Assembly: GCF_026151205.1 (NCBI RefSeq)
Contig: NC_087079.1
Location: 15,616,445-15,680,444 of the forward strand
Direction: 5' to 3'
Source: Bolinopsis microptera
Lineage: Eukaryota; Ctenophora; Tentaculata; Lobata; Bolinopsidae
Length of the DNA stretch: 64,000 nt
In this document: positions 35,001-43,610 of the stretch, piece by piece
Position numbering within the stretch: position 1 is the first letter of the stretch
Layout: each line of letters opens with the position of its first letter
Program-made: the position numbers and the translations under genes
The notes under the pieces: model-generated
The model's database searches: none
Told to the model about the DNA's origin: nothing
The model's input: the letters and a program-made list of their open reading frames with translations, nothing else

Positions 35001-36781
35001 TTTGGAAGATAGCGAAGAACAGCCGCTCAACAGCCGTTTCGGAGACAGTGAAGAACAATCTTTAAACACATAATAATATCTAGTAAATTATAATGATTCA
35101 CTACTAAGTTCAATTAGTAAAAAGTGTTAAATGTGTTTTAGTCGCAGCTTAGGTAGACTATAGGTAAACTATAGGTAAACTATAGGTAAACTATAGGTAA
35201 AAATACAATATTAATCATAAGCTAAAATGTACTAATCTTTGTATTCTAAATGGGGAAAAGAAGAAACATTGTCAGTCAGTCGAGAAAATTGTCAGTCAGG
35301 CTATATGGCAGCTTTGTAGATGTTGTGACTATGCTAGTAGTGGTCCCAGGCTTGCGACTGGAATTGCGGCGTTAAATCGATTTAATGGTATACCAATGAT
35401 CCACCTCCCACTTGTTGTTTGGTACTTAGCATTAATAGTGTTAGCTGTAGCCATTTATAGCAAGAATCTTAAAACTAAAGGGGATGACAAGGAAAAGAGG
35501 AAGGAAAAAGAATAACGGAACAAACAATTAATTAAAGAATTTAAGAAATTAATTTAAGAAATTAATACTGAAATGCTCGAATGGAATCAAGGGGGCAATA
35601 TCATAATTCATAAAATCTCCCTCTAAATAGCAACATTGCTCGGAAACAAGTCTGCGACTCTGCTTTACATTATGTCTAGGTTATCGCTAGCTGTTCATGG
35701 TCATGGTACCAGTAGCCATAACAAATGAAACGTCAGCGATCCTTAACAATTCCTTTGTCTATTATTGAACTGATCCCTGGTATGGCCCTTTTTATCGCCT
35801 CATAATTTTTGTTTGTCCAGATAATTTCCGTATCAGATGTATCTCGTACCCAACTAATCCTACTACCTCAGACCTTATTATATACAGACCTTATACTGTT
35901 ATTATCAACACTTTTTGGTACTAGACAAATTGTTGGTTGTTAACAATAAAACCATTATATCATGACGAGTAGGGCGACTAATCCTCTAGTAGTTTACTCC
36001 AAATAATGGGTTATGGGTACCGTTATTGTTATTCTACTAGGAGTACACGGTACACCGCCACTAACGTGTTACCAACGAGTATACCTTTGCTATGGGGCTG
36101 CATTCTATACTTCCTATTATCTAAATATGCGAAGTTACACATTAGTGTGTAACTTTATAATGGAGTGACGGAGTCCTTTACAAAGGTCGCATATTGCATA
36201 CCCCTCCCGGTCCCCAACCCAAACCCCTCCCGGTCCCCCACCCCTCCCGGTCTTCCACCCCTCCCGGTCACCCACCCCTCCCGGTCCCCAACCCCTCCGA
36301 TCCCGGTTCCTAACCCAAACCCCTCCCGGTCCCCCTCCCCCTGTTATCTCTCAACATCACCTCAGGAACACTGAAAGGGTTTGATCAGACTGTGAACCTA
36401 GTGTTGGAGGACGCACATGAGAGGATCTTCTCTCACACCCAGGGGGTAGAACAGGTTCCACTGGGACTCTACCTCATCAGGGGAGACAATGTGTGAGTGC
36501 AATATATTATGTTGCTGTTTATCTTAAATTTTGCACTTCTCTAAAATACTTATGTTTTCAGTTTCGAATCGTTTTATTCGTTAAATATTATTTGGAACAA
36601 CCATGTTACCTTGCCTGAGCCAGCATATTTTCTGGATTTATCACTTATTATCTTCTTCTTTCTGAGTGTTAACAGCTGATTAATCCACAGTGCCTGTGTC
36701 GGTGAAATAGATCAAGATATAGACGGGAACTTAGGACTAGGAGGAATCCGAGCCGAACCTCTACAACCTATCGTTCACTGA
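32013..36781 (+). CDS. LSM8: U6 snRNA-associated Sm-like protein LSm8
   Basis: Three exons (32013-32082, 36366-36492, 36691-36781) encode 95 residues, typical for LSm8. Sm motif 1 reads GRIIVGTLKGFDQTVNLVLE and motif 2 is LIRGDNVACVGEID. The GIRAEPLQPIVH C-terminus is diagnostic of LSm8 (human ends in a very similar 'IRAEPLNSVAH'). LSm8 replaces LSm1 in the nuclear LSm2-8 ring that binds the U6 snRNA 3' oligo(U). The ATG is two bases after the acceptor-like TTCCTTGTAG. Intron 1 is 4.3 kb and contains two other genes: a GPCR on the opposite strand and a peptide-precursor-like gene on the same strand. Confidence 0.95.
32188..32448. repeat. GGGGGTTCTTGAGTAACTCTGGA minisatellite overlapping the GPCR 3' end
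   Basis: About eleven tandem units of 22-24 bp, of the form GGGGGTTCTTGAGTAACTCT then GGA, differing mainly in G-run length. The last units run into the C-terminal codons of the GPCR on the - strand. A poly-G tract lies at the left edge (32190). Confidence 0.9.
32376..33569 (-). CDS. Class A (rhodopsin-like) G-protein-coupled receptor
   Basis: An uninterrupted 397-residue frame. Seven hydrophobic segments are visible: TM1 at about 26-50 with the GN pair (residues 43-44), TM3 at about 100-122 after Cys100, TM6 at about 254-278, and TM7 ending in NPLLY (339-343). Cys100 and Cys164 are placed for the usual extracellular disulfide. The DRY position reads SRT (124-126), so Arg is kept but the acidic residue is lost, a change common in expanded orphan families. 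The ligand cannot be read from sequence; an amine or peptide receptor is plausible. The ATG directly follows CTCAGCTTTAG. The tail ends in two to three PPPEL(L/F)KN units supplied by a minisatellite. The gene lies wholly within LSM8 intron 1, antisense to LSM8. Confidence 0.85.
   Translation of the reverse strand: MTSTPGSGPLTPNVDLVLETQYRVYDCLLAVGYCSCFMIGLPGNCLALKYFSLTKKRNLSTLLFLVACSIDTLSSVIQLPVAVNLFNKRKPGAMDSDVFCSLWYFLLLSVQLMSMYVVMLMSLSRTILIIFPFYRLRKNVILTSIPVYFIFQAILTVLYFLTSYNYYSFGVGHCTRTSDGDYKPIFVKDLKAIQQIQALYHVLYCICVGMPPIVVFLSLLVSVNRLRTAAMGGENTATAKNNRQTVRDNRRARASMTIMLFAATFLFCNMFTFVNNFLYTLTYIFNHEYPGDVYSSTFMFFYSWSIAEIFCPVLNAALNPLLYCWRMKRLRAWVLGLFTGVRSAPSDSNFFSNTAAESQYEVDLKTFTPDKQRVTQEPPPELLKNPPPELFKNPPPE
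34249..34420. mobile_element. MITE with GGGGTCGTTCACATATTACGTAA-type ends
   Basis: AGGGGTTGTTCACATATTAC at about 34250 is inverted as GTAATATGTGAACGACCCCT ending near 34418. The interior pairs ACTGTAATTTGGACA and GATTACGGAGGGGGG with the opposite side. A second, cut-off copy starts at about 63929. The element lies between the GPCR and the peptide-like gene. Confidence 0.75.
34621..35073 (+). CDS. Secreted repeat protein, candidate neuropeptide precursor
   Basis: The 150-residue frame starts at an ATG directly after TTCACTTTACAAG. MKIWAMLIPAMQLASIVFG is a clear signal peptide. It is followed by nine tandem 12-residue units, SEEQARPIG with VEN, VED or LED (KMED after the first), and then a different last unit, SEEQPLNSRFGDSEEQ. 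Each unit has the look of a peptide cassette. Acidic residues before Gln suit cnidarian-style aminoterminal trimming and pyroglutamate formation, and Gly after Ile or Phe suits C-terminal amidation. That would give pQARPI-amide nine times and an RFamide, pQPLNSRF-amide, once. Against this, Gly is followed by Lys only in unit one; elsewhere it is Val, Leu or Asp, so the usual basic cleavage site is missing. Alternatively it is a repetitive secreted structural protein. It lies inside LSM8 intron 1 on the same strand. Confidence 0.65.
   Translation: MKIWAMLIPAMQLASIVFGRSLEEQARPIGKMEDSEEQARPIGVENSEEQARPIGVEDSEEQARPIGVENSEEQARPIGVENSEEQARPIGLEDSEEQARPIGLEDSEEQARPIGLEDSEEQARPIGLEDSEEQPLNSRFGDSEEQSLNT
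35155..35205. repeat. Short tandem repeat AGGTAAACTAT
   Basis: About four copies of an 11-12 bp unit with TATAGGTAAACTATAGG follow the peptide-like gene. Confidence 0.8.
35207..35515 (+). other. Open frame with one membrane segment, possible small ORF or exon
   Basis: A stop-free stretch of about 100 codons ends at TAA (35513-35515). Near the end it reads NRFNGIPMIHLPLVVWYLAL, then IVLAVAIYSKNLKTKG and a Lys/Glu-rich tail: a membrane helix followed by a charged cytosolic tail. The only in-frame ATG would give 39 residues, so it may be the last exon of an unseen transcript or chance. Upstream there is a Cys-rich bit (WQLCRCCDYAS). Confidence 0.25.
36185..36345. repeat. CCCCTCCCGGTCCCCA minisatellite in LSM8 intron 1
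   Basis: Pyrimidine-rich tandem copies of CACCCCTCCCGGTC and CAACCCAAACCCCTCCCGGT lie just upstream of the LSM8 exon 2 acceptor (36365). They would extend the polypyrimidine context. Confidence 0.85.
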
Positions 36782-38037
36782 CATTACCACATCAAGGTAA
36801 TATAACATTGTCATTAAAATAACTAGATTTAGAATGCCAGCAAAATAAAATCCTACTTTGTACTGTTTTGTAGGGCAGTCTTGTGGTATAAGTTGGGAAG
36901 TTCGTTTCATTATGTTATTGTTAAAACTGTAAATGCCCTGCAGGCCAATAGTTAGAATAAAGCTGCCTCCCACAGAAGAACTGAAAAAAAATGACACCAA
37001 CATTCCCTGTCAGATATATGAAATCAGAGTAAATTGAGTTTTGGAAAAGGTTTGACAAAAGTTTCAATATGGACATCGTTGTTTTAGTATTTTAACTTTC
37101 TTAAGCTGTGTAACATGTTTATTTATATGATGATCAAAGAGTGTCTGCTAGTTATTTATTTCTGTCTCAGTTTTTGGAGGATCGTTCAGTTTCAAATCTA
37201 TTCTTATACCATTAGTTTTAATAAATAAGACCTGTTATCCCTAATAATAATTCCTTAAACGAGTAGAGACCTCTCACGTTATTGATTAGCAAGCAGTCTG
37301 ACTTACATTATAAATCAAAGGTGTGATCCTCGGGCCGGTCATGCTACACGCTGCTACATTATTTGTGAGATATTTGTTAAATTTATCTACAACTGGAGTG
37401 ACAGGTGGTTAGTGTAAAGACAGGTGGTTAGTATATATATATATACAGAGTGAGGCTGGTGAACTGTCTGAGTTTACACGACTTAAAGCATCGCAATGTA
37501 ATAAGACATGCTAGTTAAACACCTGGCTGTAGTAGCCTCGTTACTACACCTCACCGTTCAGTGTCCTTTTACTTTTCTTCGTTTTGTTCTTCTTGGGGGG
37601 CGTGTCAGCGCTGAAAACAGTTTGTTACAGAGCTAATTATAGCTGGAGTGACGTTAGTTTTATATCGCGAGCTACTGGTTGTTCCATATTAACCTGGTAT
37701 AAAATAAAGAGTGTGCAGGCAACATGGTTACTGGTGTGCAAGCACTGAGTTCCATGAGGTGTAATGTGCGCAAATGTCCCAGTGTTAGTTATTGTCAAGG
37801 TCGTATGTTGAATTGTACTTATTTACTGTGTGAACAGTGTTCTTTAATAGGAGTATAACAGTACTTGTTATAGTATTGTACTTAACTTGTTGTTTGCCTC
37901 TCCACGCTTACATTTTAAGCCAGATTCCTGGACCCTCTTTCTCAGATCTCTAGATTCCTGGACCCTCTTTCCGTGGGATCCTCACGAGAAAGTGAGCGCA
38001 TAACCATTAGTTGCTCAGCCACTAGCGGATCTCCGAA
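36782..38037. other. Spacer and probable promoter region of the sulfotransferase gene
   Basis: No gene is seen between LSM8 and the sulfotransferase. There is a TATA-like TATAAAATAAAG at about 37698, a duplicated GACAGGTGGTTAGT at 37400-37435, a TA-repeat at 37434-37445, and a duplicated 22 bp CTAGATTCCTGGACCCTCTT segment at 37920-37972. Confidence 0.4.
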
Positions 38038-39267
38038 ATGAAAGACTCTCAACCGCACACCATGCTGCTAGCCTTGGTTACCTTAACTTGCTTCAAACTC
38101 CTTCACATCATGTACACTACCAACCAGGAACTCCTAAACAGCCGTCCTACTCTCTTCTTCTTTGTTTCTCAGAAAGTTTACCTGGAAATACCCCCAACTC
38201 TGATCCATGATGAGGATTGCGCGACCAAACATTTCGTCCCCATGTACAGGTTCAAACTTGCGCGCCACATTGCGGACACGTGTGAAGCAAAACAACCCAA
38301 GAGTAAAATAATGAATCAGTATGAAACTCTACCAGAAATATCCCTGAACAACATGGTTATAGATAAACAGAGGAATTATCTGTACACGGCGGTGCTAGGA
38401 GCCTTTGGGACGAAGTGGTCTCAACTAATGGTAGGGGTGAATAAAGTGGATGGTGAATACAGCGACAACCTTGTTAAGATGGCTAAATTCGTGCAAACAT
38501 CGGAGGGCAAGGAGTTTTTAAAGAAATCTACAAACCTGTTCAAGTTTTATTTCGTGAGGAATCCGCTTGACAGGGTTATTAGTGGGTATTACTACTACTT
38601 TGTTGATCTCAACTACGCGCAAAGCTACCTAAACGGGGTCGCTCTGAAAGAACTGGTCAAAATAAACAAACTAAACCCTGGTAAAATAACTCAGATCACG
38701 TTTGAACAGTATTTAAAGTGGGTTATCTCCGGGGAGTCCGCTCTGAAGCACTTTGGTGTTCAGAGTGATATAATACAGCCGTGCACGGTAAAGTACACGC
38801 TCAACGGCATATTTGAGATACTGACAATGGAGCGACTTGTAATCGCTAACAACGTGCTAGACCTCAAGACACCCCGTTCTATCTTCACCACCGTCAGAGA
38901 TCTGACCTATTTGACGACTGAAGCGAGAAACCTGGTGAACTCAGTGGATCCTGGTGTTATGGAGGAGTTTTATGACAAATACAGGTCTGATTATGAGACA
39001 TGGAACTACAGCCGGCCTGGTCACTGGTTCTACCCTTACCCTGCCTTTGCGAAACACATGAGACTACCTTTAAATCCTACCTTCCAGGATAATGACTGGA
39101 CTAAAGTGAAGGATTTAAAAGAGGAGGATCTGGTGATGTTAGAGGAGTTGAAAGGGGAGGAGAAGAGAGAGGTTGTGGAATCACAAGATACTCAGGGTAG
39201 AGGATCATTTGGCGTCGTGCCAATGTTAAGTTGCTCCCTGGTATTGGTGATATTGTTGTTCTATTAG
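38038..39267 (+). CDS. Carbohydrate sulfotransferase-like type II membrane protein
   Basis: A single 409-residue exon. The N-terminus has a short cytosolic tail and a signal-anchor (TMLLALVTLTCFKLLHIMY), as in Golgi sulfotransferases of the HNK-1/CHST8-14 (Sulfotransfer_2) family, which move sulfate from PAPS to glycans. The 3'-phosphate-binding motif is clear: FKFYFVRNPLDRVISGYYYY (about residues 167-186) keeps the RNP..R..S core. The 5'-PAPS loop, normally PKAGCTNWK, reads LGAFGTKWS, so the usual catalytic Lys is absent. The C-terminus ends in a second hydrophobic stretch (FGVVPMLSCSLVLVILLFY), resembling a GPI-anchor signal or tail anchor, which is unusual. The protein may be divergent in activity or inactive. 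An acceptor-like CAGCCACTAG lies 12 bp before the ATG. Confidence 0.75.
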   Translation: MKDSQPHTMLLALVTLTCFKLLHIMYTTNQELLNSRPTLFFFVSQKVYLEIPPTLIHDEDCATKHFVPMYRFKLARHIADTCEAKQPKSKIMNQYETLPEISLNNMVIDKQRNYLYTAVLGAFGTKWSQLMVGVNKVDGEYSDNLVKMAKFVQTSEGKEFLKKSTNLFKFYFVRNPLDRVISGYYYYFVDLNYAQSYLNGVALKELVKINKLNPGKITQITFEQYLKWVISGESALKHFGVQSDIIQPCTVKYTLNGIFEILTMERLVIANNVLDLKTPRSIFTTVRDLTYLTTEARNLVNSVDPGVMEEFYDKYRSDYETWNYSRPGHWFYPYPAFAKHMRLPLNPTFQDNDWTKVKDLKEEDLVMLEELKGEEKREVVESQDTQGRGSFGVVPMLSCSLVLVILLFY

Positions 39268-39659
39268 TTTTTATGATGTTCGTGTTGCTGGGTTATTGTA
39301 GCGTAGAGGGTTTATTTTAAATAGAACCATCAGTTGTGTCAGTTACAAGATGATATTTATATTTTGCAAGAGTCGTTATCTGTTAATTTAATTTTAAGGT
39401 CAGATTTGATTGCGTCGCTGAAGCTGTATAAGTCAGTAATTTGACAACTACTAATACTGAAATACACCGTAACCACTATTCGTTATATTGACACTTATTA
39501 TATTTTTAATATTTATATGATATTAATTTTGGTGTTTCACTGTGTAATAACACGTGCAATTGTTCGTAAAACAGAGAGAAGTTTATTTATTTTAACTACT
39601 GAAAGTAAGTTGAAAAGTACAAGACACTAACCATTTATCACTTCCTAATAGTGCAGTGC

Positions 39660-40816
39660 ATGGCAAGTAAAATAGTTGGTGAAGACCAATCACAAGAAAC
39701 ACTTGAACAAGAGGTTTGAAATTCTTAAATTATTGAACTCAATCTTCTTAGTTTTAATTTGATCGTATTATTGATTTCGCCGGCACATTCACATATTTAA
39801 ACCGCTTTTTCGTTCTATATAAAGTCTGAAATACGTGACGTTTGGAGTTCATGTCACTGCTCAGGTAATGGACAACTACGAAGAGTACAATTTCGAGGAT
39901 TACGAGCAGGACAAAACCAGGAAACATGGAAGCAAGAAGGGGAGTGGTCAACACAAGGAGCAGAGTGAGTTACCATGGTTACTAGTGACTTCATAACGTT
40001 ACCATGGTTACTAGTGACTTCAAAACGTTACCATGGTTACTAGTGACTTCATAACGTTACCATGGTTACTAGTGACTTCATAACGTTACCATGGTTACTA
40101 GTGACTTCATAACGTTACCATGGTTACTAGTGACTTCATAACGTTACCATGGTTACTAGTGACTTCATAACGTTACCATGGTTACTAGTGACTTCATAAC
40201 GTTACCATGGTTACTAGTGACTTCATAACGTTACCATGGTTACTAGTGACTTCATAACGTTACCATGGTTACTAGTGACTTCATAACGATACCATGGTTA
40301 CTGGTGACTCCATAACTTTTTCATGGTTACTAGTGACTTCATAACGTTACCATGGTTACCAGTGACTTCATAACGTTACCATGGTGACTAGTGACTTCAT
40401 AACGTAACCATGGTTACTAGTGACTTCATAACGCTACCATGGTTACTAGTGCCTTCATAATGTTACCACGGTTACCAGTGACGCAAATTAATTATTATTG
40501 TTACGAATGACGTCATTCCGCTACCACGAACAGTACACCACATTGATTTGAACATGATTATTGAAAAGTGGTTGGAATTTATGTCGTAAAAGAGAGCGAA
40601 TGACAATGTACGGCACCTAACAGTCACCTTCTTTTGGTCTTTGATTATGTTTCAAAATGTGACTATGTTACAAGATATGACACTAACAAGTCTTTCTCTT
40701 CAGGCACCAGTCAAGATCACACCCGTAAAATCCAAACTCAACTGAGGAACGAAGAGAAGAACCAGCAGGCGGAACAGGTGAAACACCCTGACAAGAAGTT
40801 CCCTGAAAAGAAATAG
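39660..40816 (+). CDS. NUPR1-like (p8 family) nuclear protein
   Basis: Exons 39660-39713, 39865-39964 and 40704-40816 join in frame to 88 residues. The second exon holds DNYEEYNFEDYEQ, like the conserved 'DEYDeYNF' motif of NUPR1/NUPR2. The last exon has DHTRKIQTQLRNEEKN, like 'HERKivTKLQNsE' of the basic helix. This is the p8 layout: an acidic/Tyr N-terminal box, a basic linker (KTRKHGSKKGSG), then a basic helix. Known family members are stress-induced, largely disordered chromatin proteins. Exon 1 (MASKIVGEDQSQETLEQE) is supported by an open frame and a GTTTGA donor; translation could instead start at 39868. The ATG at 39660 follows CTTCCTAATAG by eight bases. Confidence 0.7.
39967..40490. 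repeat. 29-bp minisatellite in the NUPR1-like intron
   Basis: About 18 tandem copies of GTTACCATGGTTACTAGTGA with CTTCATAAC, nearly identical in the left half and drifting in the last five. The unit core TTACCATGGTTAC is close to palindromic. It starts immediately after the donor. Confidence 0.95.
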
Positions 40817-41628
40817 ATTCACCTTATATATAATCGTGGGAACAACTAACAAAACTAAGCAATTATAGATTTTAATTAAGCTCTAAGAGCGAGAAAAAGG
40901 AGAATATTTGGATATGAATATTAGATCAATTTTGATCATTGAACTTTTTGGTTGACTTGAAAAAAAAGATTGACTTAAGAGAAGATTTAATCCATGTTTT
41001 TAATTTGCACAGGTTTGTATAGTATCATTGGTGAATCGGTTGATAACGATTGCGCAAATTTAATACGTTGCACATTCTATTAATTTGCGTAATCTCGGAC
41101 CGAAATACTATAAACATTCAATTTTTGAATTAAGGGGATCTTTTAGTTTTCAATTTGAACGCATGACATCTAAATTTAATGACTGGAGCGGAGTTCATTC
41201 CTTGGTTAATGCATGATGCAAAACAACGAATTTTTGCTAATTAAACTTTTTACCATCGAACAGGGCGATGTTTTAGTATGTAGTAACTTAAACAATTTTA
41301 TCTTTTATTGTGAATTCTAAAAATGGTTTGGTAAATTTTTAGGTTGAATACTTTGATGTATTGTTTTTGTAGATAAATTTGAAGGCTTTTTGTTCAGAAA
41401 TTCAAATTCCAGATTTAGATAATTGCATTTTAATTTAAGTATACTCCAAGTTGTTTAAATTATTAGTTTAATTCTTTGCTTTTAATTTACGTTTCAGATA
41501 GTAAATGTATCTTTGATCTAAGTCGTTTTTGGTACTTTTTAGATTTTGTCATTTGATCTTATCATAATTTTGGGCTTAATTTCAATCAGATCGGCCATTT
41601 TTATTTCTTACTATACACTATTATATAT
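40817..41628. other. AT-rich spacer
   Basis: Nothing recognised beyond the 3' flank of the NUPR1-like gene; strongly AT-rich with no exon-like frame. Confidence 0.4.
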
Positions 41629-41629
41629 C

Positions 41630-41872
41630 TACCTTACTCGGGAATATTATGACTGGGATAAAGTGGTGAGTTTTGGAAAATTTCGCCATATTTTTCCCGG
41701 TCATTAATTTTCCCAGTCATTAATTAACCCGCTATAATGTTCCCGAGTAAGGTAAACTAATAGTAATACATTTTGATGCTTGGTGGGTTTTGGAAAATTC
41801 CGCCATATTTTTCCCGGTCATTAATTTTCCCAGTCATAAATTAACCCGCTATAATATTCCCGAGTAAGGTAT
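41630..41872. repeat. Paired MITE with TACCTTACTCGGGAATATTAT ends
   Basis: TACCTTACTCGGGAATATTA starts at 41631 and its inverse, TTCCCGAGTAAGGTA, occurs at about 41740-41755 and again at about 41857-41871. The roughly 110 bp body (GGAAAATTTCGCCATATTTTTCCC then GGTCATTAATTTTCCCAGTC) is present twice in tandem. This is a partially duplicated, non-coding inverted-repeat element. Confidence 0.75.
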
Positions 41873-41952
41873 ATAGCATGGCCGATAGATCTCTGCTAAA
41901 TTATTCAGAATAGTAAGAGCACTAAACTGAAATTATATTTTGAACGACAGTT

Positions 41953-42060
41953 CCTTGTATCACGTTGCGACCCCCACGGTCGTTTCACTATGGTGAATCG
42001 TCCTGACGATACAGGAGGAGCCGCGCACTTCGTGCGCGGCGGGTCATACAACGTATGACA
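41953..42060 (-). repeat. Family B repeat copy
   Basis: Reverse-oriented copy of the unit also seen at 2553, 3028, 3216 and 49110: GTATCACGTTGCGACCCCCA, then a CACTATGGTG palindrome, GATACAGGAGGAGCCGCGCA, and CGGCGGGTCATACAACGTAT. Confidence 0.8.
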
Positions 42061-43519
42061 AACAGTTCCCAGGCCTTATGCAAGAAGTTGAAAGAGCCAG
42101 GTATGAGGTAACGCGCGCGCGTCAGTAAGTTACAAACTACTTGACCATTAATAGTAGAGGCTCTTACGGGCATTGTCTGCTCGATACGTTAGGGACCCCA
42201 GATACACCTTACTAGACGTATTTTTGACCGTAGAATCGATTTAAAGTGGTTTCAAGATGATTGGACTGATTGTTCTGGGGTAAAATCGCAAAAAACCGAT
42301 TTTTGGGCCAAAAATAGGCCAAAAAACCATGTTTTTTGATATTTTGAGCAAGTTAATTTTGTTGGCATGTCGGCAAAACTTGCATAAAGATAGCTAAAAG
42401 ACAGCCGCACAAGATTGTATAAAAATAAAACAAATCCCTCTATTTGTTCTGAGGTAAAAATCCAAAAAAGTGGTAAAAATTTTGATTTTTTTGCTTGAAG
42501 TTTGAATAATTTTTTGCAGTTGTATTAAATCAACCCAAAAATAGTCACATCGTGTTTGCCTAAATTTTTCCTTTCCGAGAAGTACCCACTTCATATACTT
42601 TATCGAAGTTTGAATATTGTCACTCCGCAAGCGTTTTTGCCAAATTTTCGACGCGCACTACGCGCAAAAGCATTTAGTTGTTATCAATTGGCACCCGCGC
42701 GTTCATCATAAATTTCAAACAGCTATAACTCAGCGAGATTATGTCCGTTCTAGCTCATATTTTCACACTAAATAGAAAATAATGTGATCTTATTGCTGAC
42801 AAAATATGAATATAATTACTTTATTTGCCTTAGAGTAATAGACTGTCAAAGTTTAAAACGCGCATTGGTATAGCACGTGACTAATAAGGCCAAATTTATA
42901 CTTCTTAACATATTATCGATCCTTAGCACCGCGGCGAATGCCGCGGGCTTCATATTGCTACGCGAGTCAAAACAATTTTTAGGCTGAAATTCGTCAAGAG
43001 ATCGATTGTCATTTCGTTCACGAACCTTTTAAAGATATTTGACAGTGCCGATTCCATCCCTTAAAGGATTTTCAATAGTGCCGAGGAAAAATAAAACATC
43101 AAATTCATTCATCTGAATATTAGTAAAGGTTATAATGATATCAAATCAAGATTTCAAACGCGTGCAATCATTAACCCTAATCAAGTATTGTCAACTGTGA
43201 TCAAAGATCATAGCAAAGTATGCTATCCTATATGTAAGCTACAATGAGGAAGAAACAGCATTATACAACAGTATTACAATAATAAATATAGGTATAATAT
43301 CAAAATGTAACTATTACTGCTTACAAGACAACTATAGTTAAAAGATTGGCTTAGAAGATTTAAAATTGACATGAAATTTATTTGCGGTTTATTTTAGAAT
43401 GCAACACAAACACTGTACACATCAAATAGAATCTTTAAAAACATAAAAAAAGAGATCATTCACTATTTGTCATTACATATTACAATTGTCGAAATACCAC
43501 CTAATAACATATCTGACAA

Positions 43520-43610
43520 CGGATGAGTAGCTCAGACGAGTAATCTGTAAGCTCTAGTATCAGGCAGCGAATGATGGACGTCCATGGTTCGATGCCGGTC
43601 GTGGTATTTT
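43520..43610 (+). other. tRNA-like Pol III promoter signature
   Basis: GAGTAGCTCAGACGAGTAA (about 43526) resembles an A box and GGTTCGATGCC (about 43586) is an almost perfect B box, spaced as in a tRNA with a long variable arm. The acceptor and T stems pair poorly, so a decayed tRNA or a tRNA-derived SINE head is more likely than a working tRNA. Confidence 0.3.

Noticed and set aside
34651-35060. Secreted structural (silk- or cuticle-like) repeat protein instead of a peptide precursor
   Set aside because: Not excluded, but the divergent final RFG cassette and the EEQ...G pattern favour a precursor; kept as the stated alternative.
34614-35069. Antisense and alternative-frame repeat ORFs over the peptide-like gene
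   Set aside because: Shadows of the 36-bp repeat; only the + frame at 34621 has a signal peptide, an acceptor-adjacent ATG and conserved cassette logic.
39967-40490. CRISPR-like array
   Set aside because: Units are contiguous 29-mers with no spacers, in an intron of an animal gene.
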